64,000 bases of DNA, from assembly GCF_900111375.1 (NCBI RefSeq), contig NZ_FOHB01000005.1:62001-126000 (forward strand), given 5' to 3'. Of this stretch, positions 25,370 through 31,950 are shown piece after piece (positions within the stretch are counted from its first letter, which is position 1; every line of letters starts with the position of its first letter). The notes under the pieces were generated by a model, which searched no databases, was not told the origin of the DNA, and saw only the letters and a list, made by a program, of their open reading frames with translations. Source of the stretch: Pedococcus cremeus (lineage in GTDB: Bacteria; Actinomycetota; Actinomycetes; Actinomycetales; Dermatophilaceae). Both the position numbers and the translations under genes were made by a program.

Positions 25370-25426
25370 TTACCAAGCGTGCAGAGGCGATGTCGCATCG
25401 GGACAAGCCCGCCACGACCGGTCCAT
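25370..25426 (-). CDS. possible 18-residue peptide coupled to the preceding tiny ORF
   Basis: ATG at 25426 shares its A with the TGA of the 12-residue ORF (TGATG), so it could be translated by reinitiation. Predicted peptide: MDRSWRACPDATSPLHAW. Its stop is followed by the 25321-25350 hairpin. No homologue is recognised; it could be a leader peptide or chance. It is below normal gene-calling limits. Confidence 0.3.
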   Translation of the reverse strand: MDRSWRACPDATSPLHAW

Positions 25427-25464
25427 CAGTGGACTTCCCGCACGTGGGTGCCCAGCAGGCTCAC
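25426..25464 (-). CDS. possible 12-residue leader peptide with a perfect Shine-Dalgarno sequence
   Basis: GTG at 25464 opens VSLLGTHVREVH and ends at TGA. An 8-base AGGAGGTG (25476-25483), fully complementary to the 16S 3' end, lies 11 bases upstream; it is among the strongest ribosome binding sites in this window. The arrangement of strong site, tiny ORF, coupled tiny ORF and hairpin resembles translation-controlled attenuation. Not recognised as a known leader peptide. Confidence 0.35.
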   Translation of the reverse strand: MSLLGTHVREVH

Positions 25465-25475
25465 GGTGGTTCGTG

Positions 25476-25483
25476 CACCTCCT
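25476..25483 (-). promoter_or_regulatory. full-length Shine-Dalgarno sequence with no normal-sized gene behind it
   Basis: The minus strand reads AGGAGGTG, 57 bases beyond the stop of the Fic gene. It supports the tiny ORF at 25426-25464. On the plus strand the same bases read CACCTCCT, the anti-Shine-Dalgarno sequence itself. Confidence 0.5.
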
Positions 25484-25539
25484 GTGTACCCCACTACGGC
25501 GTCGAACGTAAGCCTTGACTTTTGCCCGCAGGAGCGCCG

Positions 25540-26382
25540 TCAGAGGAACCGGCCGGCGCGCACCGCGTCGCAGATCCGCTCGCCCTCCTGCGCACCGGCG
25601 ACCACCGCCTTCGAGCAGTGCTCGAGCCACAGCGCCACCCCTTCCGGGGTGCCCGTGCCGTATGCCGCCAGCGCACCGAGGTAGGCCGGCCCGCCCTGGG
25701 CGCCGTGACCGGCCTCGGGCACGGCCACGCCAGTGGGGTCCAGGCCGGTGGACTGGATGACCGCCCGCTCCAGGGCCCGGGCGACGGCGCCGTTGCCCCG
25801 CACGAACGGCCGCACGTGGGCGACCTCGGCGTGCACGAGGGCCGCGATGACGACCGCGGGCACCTGGTCACCGGCCAGCAGCACGTCGACGATGCCGGCG
25901 AGCCGCTCCTGCACGACGTCGGCGCCGGGAGCCGGCCCGATGTCGACGAACTCGGCGCTGTCCTCTCCCGCCTGCCGGGGACGGCCGAGCTGCTCGGGCT
26001 CGACCAGCCCGGAGGCCGCTGCCACGTGCAGCCGGGCGAGGGCCTGCAGGGGTGCGGTGCGCAGCATGGGGCCGAGGCGCTCGGTCTCCGCGGTCGCCTG
26101 CACGACGCCCCGCGCGACCTGCTCGACGGGGTCGGGGTCCTCGGGCCAGGGGGTGGCGCCGCGCATGAGGTCGCGGACCAGCTCGACGGAGAGGTTCGCA
26201 CCCTCGAGGGCCGCGCTGGCGTGGGCGCCGCGGACCCGCGACTCGGCCGCGGCCTCAGGGATCCTGCGGCGGAGCGCCTCGTGCCAGCGCAGGCGAGTGC
26301 ACGCCTCGCGCGCCGCGGTGGTCTGCTCGGGCACCCCGGGAAGGGAGGCGAGCCGGTTCAGCGAGGCAGCGACGTCGGGCAC
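25540..26382 (-). CDS. degenerate Fic-domain protein
   Basis: 280 residues. The fold-level Fic pattern is recognisable, but the catalytic motif HPFxxGNGRxxR reads VRPFVRGNGAVAR (about residues 187-200): Arg replaces the catalytic His, Arg the acidic metal ligand and Ala the first phosphate-binding Arg. AMPylation by the usual mechanism is therefore unlikely. A motif like the inhibitory helix (S/T)xxxE(G/N) is present near residue 55 (SAALEGANL). Actinobacterial homologues are often annotated simply as Fic-family or oxidoreductase. Start GTG at 26382, 24 bases from the divergent histidine-kinase gene. Function unknown. Confidence 0.8.
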   Translation of the reverse strand: MPDVAASLNRLASLPGVPEQTTAAREACTRLRWHEALRRRIPEAAAESRVRGAHASAALEGANLSVELVRDLMRGATPWPEDPDPVEQVARGVVQATAETERLGPMLRTAPLQALARLHVAAASGLVEPEQLGRPRQAGEDSAEFVDIGPAPGADVVQERLAGIVDVLLAGDQVPAVVIAALVHAEVAHVRPFVRGNGAVARALERAVIQSTGLDPTGVAVPEAGHGAQGGPAYLGALAAYGTGTPEGVALWLEHCSKAVVAGAQEGERICDAVRAGRFL

Positions 26383-26406
26383 GGGCAGCAGCCTAGAGTT
26401 CGCCGT

Positions 26407-27603
26407 GTGTCGGGCAGCTTCCACCTCCCCACGGCGATCGTGGTCACCGGGGCCTTCCTGCTCGTCATGGGTCTGGTGCGGCTGCTGCGGCAGGGTCGCC
26501 GCGGGTCGCGCGGCTTCGTTTCCGACGTCGACCACGCCACCCACGCGACCCTGCACACCGCCTCGATGGCGTCGCGCCACCTGCAGGACGGCCTGACGCC
26601 CGAGGGCACCGCCCGCGCGGCCAAGCACCTGCGCGCGCTGCTCGGCTCCCCCGCGATCGCCGTGTGCGACCCGTTCTCCCTGCTGGCCTGGGAGGGGGTC
26701 GCCGACCACCACCGCGACCGGGCTCGGGCCGACGCGGAGGAGGTGCTCACGACCGGCCGCACGATCGTGCTGGGCCAGGACGCGGTCGGCTGCGACGACC
26801 CCGACTGCCCCGTCAAGACCGCCGTCATCGCCCCGGTGGTGACCGAGGACCGCGTGGTCGCCTCGATCGCCGCCTACGGCCCCCAGGCCTCTGCCGGCCT
26901 CGCGCGCGCCACCGAGGAGGTGGCTCGCTGGGTCGCGACGCAGGCCGAGCTCGCCGAGCTCGGCCGGGAGCGGACCCGCACCATGGAGGCCGAGCTGCGG
27001 GCGCTGCGCGCGCAGATCAGCCCGCACTTCATCTACAACTCCTTGGCCGCCATCGCGTCCTTCGTGCGCACCGACCCCGAGCGGGCGCGCGAGCTGCTGC
27101 TCGAGTTCGCCGACTTCACCCGCTACGCCCTGCGCCGCGGCGGCGCCTTCACGACGCTCGCCGAGGAGCTGCGCAACGTCGAGCGCTACCTGACCCTGGA
27201 GCAGGCGAGGTACGGCGACCGCATGCGCATCTCGCTCATGGTCGCGCCCGAGGTGCTTCCGGTGACGGTGCCCTACCTCGCGATCCAGCCCATCGTCGAG
27301 AACGCGGTGCGCCACGGCATCGCCGGCAAGGAGGGCGGCGGCCAGGTCAGCATCGTGGCGACCGACCGAGGGTCCGAGGCCGAGATCGCGATCGAGGACG
27401 ACGGCACCGGCGCCGAGCCCGAGGTCATCCGCCGCGCCCTCGACGGCCTGGCGGACTCCGACAGCGTGGGACTCGGCAACGTCGACGCCCGGCTGCGCCA
27501 GGTCTACGGCGACGACTTCGGCCTCGTCGTCGAGACAGCGCCGGGGGCCGGGACCAAGGTGACCTTCCGGGTGCCGAAGTACGCCCCGGGCGTGCACGCC
27601 TGA
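26407..27603 (+). CDS. LytS/YehU-type sensor histidine kinase
   Basis: 398 residues. One N-terminal transmembrane helix (PTAIVVTGAFLLVMGLVRLL), a GAF-like sensory region (about 50-180, including HLRALLGSPAIAVCDPFSLLAWEG and a Cys pair CDDPDC), then the His_kinase domain with phospho-acceptor His207 in ISPHFIYNSLAAI, and an ATPase domain with IVENAVRHGI, EDDGTG and GLGNVDARLRQVYG. It should autophosphorylate and pass phosphate to a LytTR regulator; the obvious candidate is at 30722-31537, next to carboxylate symporters. GTG start at 26407; the frame extends upstream but through the divergent Fic gene. Four genes separate kinase and regulator. Confidence 0.92.
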   Translation: MSGSFHLPTAIVVTGAFLLVMGLVRLLRQGRRGSRGFVSDVDHATHATLHTASMASRHLQDGLTPEGTARAAKHLRALLGSPAIAVCDPFSLLAWEGVADHHRDRARADAEEVLTTGRTIVLGQDAVGCDDPDCPVKTAVIAPVVTEDRVVASIAAYGPQASAGLARATEEVARWVATQAELAELGRERTRTMEAELRALRAQISPHFIYNSLAAIASFVRTDPERARELLLEFADFTRYALRRGGAFTTLAEELRNVERYLTLEQARYGDRMRISLMVAPEVLPVTVPYLAIQPIVENAVRHGIAGKEGGGQVSIVATDRGSEAEIAIEDDGTGAEPEVIRRALDGLADSDSVGLGNVDARLRQVYGDDFGLVVETAPGAGTKVTFRVPKYAPGVHA

Positions 27604-27632
27604 CCGGGCAGGGACCCCCTAGGCTCCCTGCC

Positions 27633-28121
27633 GTGAGCACCACCCGTCCTGACGCCCCGCACGGCGCAGACCGTCCCACCGCCGACAGCCGCGCGGTGGT
27701 CGAGCGTGAGCTCACCCGGTTGTTGCGGCGCGCCCGCGCCTCCTCCGCGCGCATCGCGGCGGACGTGCACCCCGACCTCGACGCGGCGGCGTATGCCGTG
27801 CTGGTCGCGATCGTCGACCTCGCCGCCGCCTCGACGGCGGGCGTCCACGCCGCCCTGCTCGCCGAGGCGGTGGGCCTGCACAAGTCGACGATGAGCCGCA
27901 ACCTCGCCCAGCTCGAGCAGCTCGGCCTCATCGAGCGGGTGACCGACCCCGCCGACGCCCGGGCCCGGCTGCTGCGGCTCACCCCGCTCGGTGAGGAGTC
28001 GGTCGAACGCTCGCGCCGCGGCCGCCGCGAGCGCCTGGCCGCCCAGCTCGACGACTGGTCCGACGCCGACCTGAGACGTCTCGGCACCCTGCTCGGACGA
28101 CTCAACGACAGCATCTCCTGA
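27633..28121 (+). CDS. MarR-family transcriptional regulator (first copy)
   Basis: 162 residues. Winged helix-turn-helix: LLAEAVGLHKSTMSRNLAQLEQLGLIERVTDPADARARLLRLTPLGEE, the classical MarR recognition helix, wing and C-terminal dimer helix. The N-terminal 35 residues are polar and disordered. GTG at 27633, 29 bases after the kinase stop, so it may be cotranscribed with it. Ligand and targets unknown. The following 167-base gap carries an inverted pair of the GTATGCCG octamer. Confidence 0.9.
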   Translation: MSTTRPDAPHGADRPTADSRAVVERELTRLLRRARASSARIAADVHPDLDAAAYAVLVAIVDLAAASTAGVHAALLAEAVGLHKSTMSRNLAQLEQLGLIERVTDPADARARLLRLTPLGEESVERSRRGRRERLAAQLDDWSDADLRRLGTLLGRLNDSIS

Positions 28122-28159
28122 CCTCTCGGGGAGCTCGCCCATTCGCCCGCGCGGCGCGG

Positions 28160-28236
28160 GCGGCATACCTCTCCTCCTTCCCGACTTCTGGCCACCGACT
28201 CGGCGCGGGGCCGCCGTCTGCGCGCCCGTATGCCGC
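28160..28236. repeat. distant inverted pair of the GTATGCCG octamer
   Basis: GCGGCATAC (28160-28168) and GTATGCCGC (28228-28236) are complementary over 9 bases with a 59-base loop, in the gap after the first MarR gene. It could form a weak terminator or simply be two motif copies in opposite orientation. Confidence 0.5.
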
Positions 28237-28273
28237 GTGAGTGGCCGGACGTCGGGGCCCCACGCCGGCTTTA

Positions 28274-28316
28274 GTTGCATATGGCAACCATGTTCTCTAT
28301 AGTTGCTTACCGCAAC
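28274..28316 (+). promoter_or_regulatory. promoter and twin MarR operators for marR-MFS
   Basis: Two copies of GTTGC-N5-GCAAC occur at 28274-28288 (spacer ATATG) and 28302-28316 (spacer TTACC), 28 bases apart. A good promoter, TTGCAT (28275-28280), 17 bases, TATAGT (28298-28303), overlaps both copies: the first covers the -35 box, the second starts within the -10 box. Repression by the MarR protein encoded just downstream is the simple reading. Confidence 0.8.
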
Positions 28317-28328
28317 CAAAGGAGTTCC

Positions 28329-28847
28329 ATGTCCATCCCAGCCTCACGGACCGACGACGCCGCAGACCTCCTGTCGGCCGTGCTGGTCCTGGTCCGCACC
28401 GCCCGTGCGGTGGGGCACCGCCGGACCCAGGCCCTGGGCCCCAGCGGCACCCCGTATGCCGTCCTCAAGACCCTGGCGGCCTGTGACGCCCGCGCCGGCG
28501 ACCTGGCCACCGCCCTGGGCGTGAGCCCGTCGGTGATCTCCAGGGCACTCGTGCCCCTGGAGCAGGCCGGCCTCATCGAGCGTCGGCACGACGCCGACGA
28601 CGCGCGAGCCTGGCGCCTGACCCTCTCCGACCTCGGGCGGCAGACCTTGGAGGAGCAGCACGCCGAGTACGTCCGGCTCTTCACCGAGTCCCTGTCCGAC
28701 TGGGACGACGACGAGCTGCGGAACGCCACCAAGGCCCTGATCCGCCTCGAGCAGGTCATCGGCGAGCAGGCCGACAGCTTCCGCACCGCACACAACCCCA
28801 TCCCCCTTGCAGCACCGACCCCTGCAGCACAGGAAGTCACCGCATGA
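28329..28847 (+). CDS. MarR-family transcriptional regulator (second copy), autoregulated
   Basis: 172 residues from the ATG at 28329, which follows AAAGGAGTTCC. Winged helix motifs: LATALGVSPSVISRALVPLEQAGLIERRHDADDARAWRLTLSDLGRQ. Twin palindromic operators overlap its promoter, so it should repress itself and the DHA2 exporter, whose ATG overlaps this stop (ATGA). The inducer is probably an exported compound; none can be named. It is clearly a different subgroup from the MarR at 27633. Confidence 0.92.
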   Translation: MSIPASRTDDAADLLSAVLVLVRTARAVGHRRTQALGPSGTPYAVLKTLAACDARAGDLATALGVSPSVISRALVPLEQAGLIERRHDADDARAWRLTLSDLGRQTLEEQHAEYVRLFTESLSDWDDDELRNATKALIRLEQVIGEQADSFRTAHNPIPLAAPTPAAQEVTA

Positions 28848-30577
28848 GCGTCGCTCCGCCCCACACCAGGGCCACCACCGAAACCGCCCCGTCGTCACCC
28901 GCCGGCGGCGACAAGCCGATGTCGCACCGCGAGGTGCTCGAGGCCATGACCGGCCTCATGGCCGCGCTCTTCACCGCGATGCTGTCGTCGACCATCGTCT
29001 CGACGGCGCTGCCGACGATCCTGGCCGACCTCAAGGGCACCCAGAGCCAGTACACCTGGATCATCACCGCCTCGCTGCTCGCCACCACGGTCAGCACCCC
29101 GATCTGGGGCAAGCTCTCGGACCTCGCCAGCAAGAAGGTCCTGGTCCAGCTCTCGATCGTCGTGTTCGTGCTCGGGTCCGTGGTCGCCGGCATGGCGCAC
29201 AACGTCCCGCTCCTGATCGGTGCCCGCGTGCTGCAGGGCCTGGGCATGGGCGGCCTGACGGCGCTCACCCAGTCGATCATGGGCGCGATCGTCTCCCCGC
29301 GTGAGCGTGGTCGCTACGGCGGCTACATGGGTGCCGTCATGGCGGTCAGCACCGTCAGCGGACCGCTCCTCGGTGGGCTCATCGTCGACACCCCGTGGCT
29401 CGGCTGGCGCTGGACCTTCTACCTCTGCATCCCCCTCGCCGTCATCGCCCTCGTGCTGCTGCAGAAGACGCTGCACCTCACCACCGTCAAGCGGCGCGTC
29501 CAGTTCGACTACCTCGGGGCTGTGCTCATCGCCGGTGGCGCCAGCCTCCCGCTCCTCTGGGTGACCTTCGCCGGCCACGACTTCGCCTGGCTGTCCTGGC
29601 AGACCGCCGCCTACCTGGGCGCCTCGCTGGTGCTCCTGGCCGCGGCGACCGTCGTCGAGCTGCGCCACCCCGAGCCGCTCGTGCCGCTGCGCGTGCTGGG
29701 CAACCGCACCGCCGTGCTCGTCATCATCGCCAGCATCTCGGTCGGCACGGCCATGTTCGGCGGCTCGGTCTTCCTCACCCAGTACCTCCAGGTGGCTCGC
29801 GGCTACAGCCCCACCGAGGCCGGTCTGCTGACCATCCCGGTCATGCTCGGCTCGTTCGTCGCCGCGACGGTGGCCGGGCAGATCATCACCCGTACCGGCA
29901 CGTGGAAGGTCTTCCTCGTCATCGGCGGCGTGCTGCTCACCGCAGGCCTCGGCGGCCTGGGCACCCTCGACCACACCACGCCCATCTGGCGCGCCAGCGT
30001 GTTCATGGGCCTGATGGGCCTGGGCATGGGCTGCCTGATGCAGAACCTCATGCTGGCGGTGCAGAACACCGTCGACGTCACGCAGATCGGAGCCACCTCG
30101 GCCACCGTCTCGTTCTTCCGCACCCTCGGTGGTGCGGTGGGCGTCTCGGTGCTCGGCGCCATCCTCGCGACCCGCATCAAGGACGGCATCGCCGAGGGCC
30201 TGGCTGCCATGGGCGTCAAGGCCGGCGGCGGCTCCGCCGGGGCCAGCCTCGACATCAGCGCGCTGCCGAAGCCGATCGCCACGCTGGTGCGGTCCACCTA
30301 CGCCGACGCCACCGGTCACATCTTCGTGATCGCCGCGGTCATCTCGCTGGTCGCGCTGGTGGCCGTGGTGTTCATCAAGGAGGTGCCGCTGCGCACGTCG
30401 GTGCACCTGGGCGAGGCCCAGGAGGCCGCGACCGCTCCCGCAGTCGCCGCCCCCGACCTCGGCGAGCCGGCCGAGGTGGAGCTCCGCACGGTCGCCAAGG
30501 AGGCCGCCGAGGCCACGGAGGCCACCGAGGCCACCGAGGCCGAGGAGTCCGTCGAGTGGGAGACCGCGCGCGCCTGA
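28844..30577 (+). CDS. DHA2-family (14-helix) MFS drug exporter
   Basis: 577 residues. Proton-driven efflux pump of the EmrB/QacA class: N-terminal motif STIVSTALPTILADL (motif D1), GKLSDLASKK (motif A), IGARVLQGLGMGG (motif B) and STVSGPLLGGLIVD (motif C). About 14 transmembrane helices. The C-terminal cytosolic tail of about 60 residues is Glu/Ala-rich with an EATEATEATE run from repeated 9-base units. Translationally coupled to the MarR gene, so a self-contained resistance module. A 15-base-pair terminator hairpin follows. It sits between the histidine kinase and its likely response regulator. Confidence 0.95.
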   Translation: MSVAPPHTRATTETAPSSPAGGDKPMSHREVLEAMTGLMAALFTAMLSSTIVSTALPTILADLKGTQSQYTWIITASLLATTVSTPIWGKLSDLASKKVLVQLSIVVFVLGSVVAGMAHNVPLLIGARVLQGLGMGGLTALTQSIMGAIVSPRERGRYGGYMGAVMAVSTVSGPLLGGLIVDTPWLGWRWTFYLCIPLAVIALVLLQKTLHLTTVKRRVQFDYLGAVLIAGGASLPLLWVTFAGHDFAWLSWQTAAYLGASLVLLAAATVVELRHPEPLVPLRVLGNRTAVLVIIASISVGTAMFGGSVFLTQYLQVARGYSPTEAGLLTIPVMLGSFVAATVAGQIITRTGTWKVFLVIGGVLLTAGLGGLGTLDHTTPIWRASVFMGLMGLGMGCLMQNLMLAVQNTVDVTQIGATSATVSFFRTLGGAVGVSVLGAILATRIKDGIAEGLAAMGVKAGGGSAGASLDISALPKPIATLVRSTYADATGHIFVIAAVISLVALVAVVFIKEVPLRTSVHLGEAQEAATAPAVAAPDLGEPAEVELRTVAKEAAEATEATEATEAEESVEWETARA

Positions 30578-30618
30578 CGTCAGGGACCCGCACGGCCCGG
30601 ACGGGCGAGGGCCCGCAC

Positions 30619-30652
30619 GGCCCGCACCGCCCGGAGACGGGCGGTGCGGGCC
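30619..30652 (+). terminator. terminator after the MFS gene
   Basis: Perfect 15-base arms GGCCCGCACCGCCCG (30619-30633) and CGGGCGGTGCGGGCC (30638-30652) around GAGA, 41 bases after the stop; followed by TTCG only. Confidence 0.85.
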
Positions 30653-30721
30653 TTCGCACGTCCGGGCCCAGCTGCGCGGGCCTGACCCGAACGAACCGGC
30701 GCTCGTCGTAGGCTCCCCCCT

Positions 30722-31537
30722 GTGGCGAGCGCCGGAACGGGTTCCTCCGCTGAGCGCCGCCCCGAGCCCGCCAGTGCCGGCGGGGCGGGCGGTGCCCGTC
30801 TGCGCGCCCTCGTCGTCGATGACGAGCTGCCTGCCCTGGAGGAGCTCGGCTGGCTGCTGCGGCAGGACGACCGCATCGGCGAGGTGCGCACCGCGAGCAG
30901 CGGCACCGAGGCGCTGAGGGCCCTGGAGGAAGGGCCGGTCGACGTCGTCTTCTCCGACATCAACATGCCCGGGCTCAACGGCATGGACCTCGCCCGGGTG
31001 ATCGCCCGCTTCGCTCAACGTCCCAAGATCGTCTTCGTCACGGCATACGACCAGCACGCGGTCGACGCGTTCGCCGTCGACGCCACCGACTACGTGATGA
31101 AGCCGGTGCGTCCGGACCGGCTGGCCGAGGCGGTCCGCCGGGTGGTCGAGGGCTCCGGCGACGGCCCGGAGGCCGGTGCGCCGGCGCAGCCCGAGGATGA
31201 GACGATCCCCGTCGAGCTCGGTGGGGTCACCCGCTTCATCTCCCGCAGCCAGATCCGCTACGCCCAGGCCCAGGGCGACTACGCGCGGCTGCACACCGAC
31301 ACCGGCTCCCACCTGGTGCGCATCCCGCTCACCACGCTCGAGGAGCGCTGGGGCGCAGCCGGTTTCGTGCGCATCCACCGCAGCACCCTGGTCGCGCTGC
31401 CGCACGTGCGCGAGGTGCGCATGGAGCACGGCCGCTGCACCGTGGTGCTCGACGGGGCCGAGCTGCAGGTGAGCCGGCGACACACCCGCGAGCTGCGCGA
31501 CCGGCTGCTGCGGGCCCCCCGCCACGCGGCGCCATGA
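30722..31537 (+). CDS. LytTR-family response regulator
   Basis: 271 residues from a GTG. After a 25-residue polar lead the receiver domain shows LVVDDELPALEEL, the phospho-acceptor Asp79 in VFSDINMPGLNG, and VTAYDQHAVDAFAVDATDYVMKPV. The C-terminal DNA-binding LytTR domain has ISRSQIRYAQAQGDYARLHT and GFVRIHRSTLVALPHVREV. It is the natural partner of the LytS-type kinase at 26407. It overlaps the next gene (ATGA), which leads into a Na+/solute symporter, so control of carboxylate uptake is likely, as in related LytS/LytTR systems for pyruvate or acetate. Confidence 0.93.
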   Translation: MASAGTGSSAERRPEPASAGGAGGARLRALVVDDELPALEELGWLLRQDDRIGEVRTASSGTEALRALEEGPVDVVFSDINMPGLNGMDLARVIARFAQRPKIVFVTAYDQHAVDAFAVDATDYVMKPVRPDRLAEAVRRVVEGSGDGPEAGAPAQPEDETIPVELGGVTRFISRSQIRYAQAQGDYARLHTDTGSHLVRIPLTTLEERWGAAGFVRIHRSTLVALPHVREVRMEHGRCTVVLDGAELQVSRRHTRELRDRLLRAPRHAAP

Positions 31538-31950
31538 CGCCCGGGAGGACTGCGGAGGGTGCCGACCACCCCGACCGGCTCGCCCGACCGCCCCGGGTGC
31601 GGGTCACCAGCTCCCGCCGCGGCGCGGCTACCCGGCGCGACCTGCGGCCGCTGACGCGCGACCTCGACGAGCAGACCGACCTCGGTGAGGTCTACATGGC
31701 GGGGCTGATGTCGGCGCAGCTGCGCCTCGCCTCGCGGGTACTCATCTTCGGCGCGCTCGGCCTGGGCGGCCTGCCGCTGCTGTTCCTGCTGGTGCCCGAC
31801 ACCCGCACCCTCGAGGTCGTGGGCCTGCCGTTTCCCTGGCTCGTGCTCGGCGTCCTCGTCTACCCGGTCGCCCTGCTCGTGGCCCGCTACTACGTGCGCC
31901 AGTCCGAGCGCATCGAGCGCGAGTTCAGCCAGGTGGTGGGCCGGCGGTGA
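31534..31950 (+). CDS. small two-helix membrane protein paired with the symporter
   Basis: 138 residues. A basic cytosolic N-terminus of about 65 residues is followed by two transmembrane helices (SRVLIFGALGLGGLPLLFLLV and WLVLGVLVYPVALLVARYYV) and the charged end RQSERIEREFSQVVGRR. It resembles DUF485/YjcH-type partners of solute:sodium symporters in size, topology and position but is a divergent member. Start overlaps the response regulator stop and its stop overlaps the symporter start, so all three are coupled. Confidence 0.75.
   Translation: MTPGRTAEGADHPDRLARPPRVRVTSSRRGAATRRDLRPLTRDLDEQTDLGEVYMAGLMSAQLRLASRVLIFGALGLGGLPLLFLLVPDTRTLEVVGLPFPWLVLGVLVYPVALLVARYYVRQSERIEREFSQVVGRR

Noticed and set aside
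25390-25518. 42-residue plus-strand ORF (MSHRDKPATTGPSV...)
   Set aside because: No ribosome binding site or promoter, and it overlaps the better supported minus-strand tiny ORFs and their strong ribosome binding site.
27633-30577. Mobile island carrying marR and an efflux pump
   Set aside because: No transposase, integrase, direct repeats, tRNA or base-composition change at the borders; only the gene order hints at insertion.
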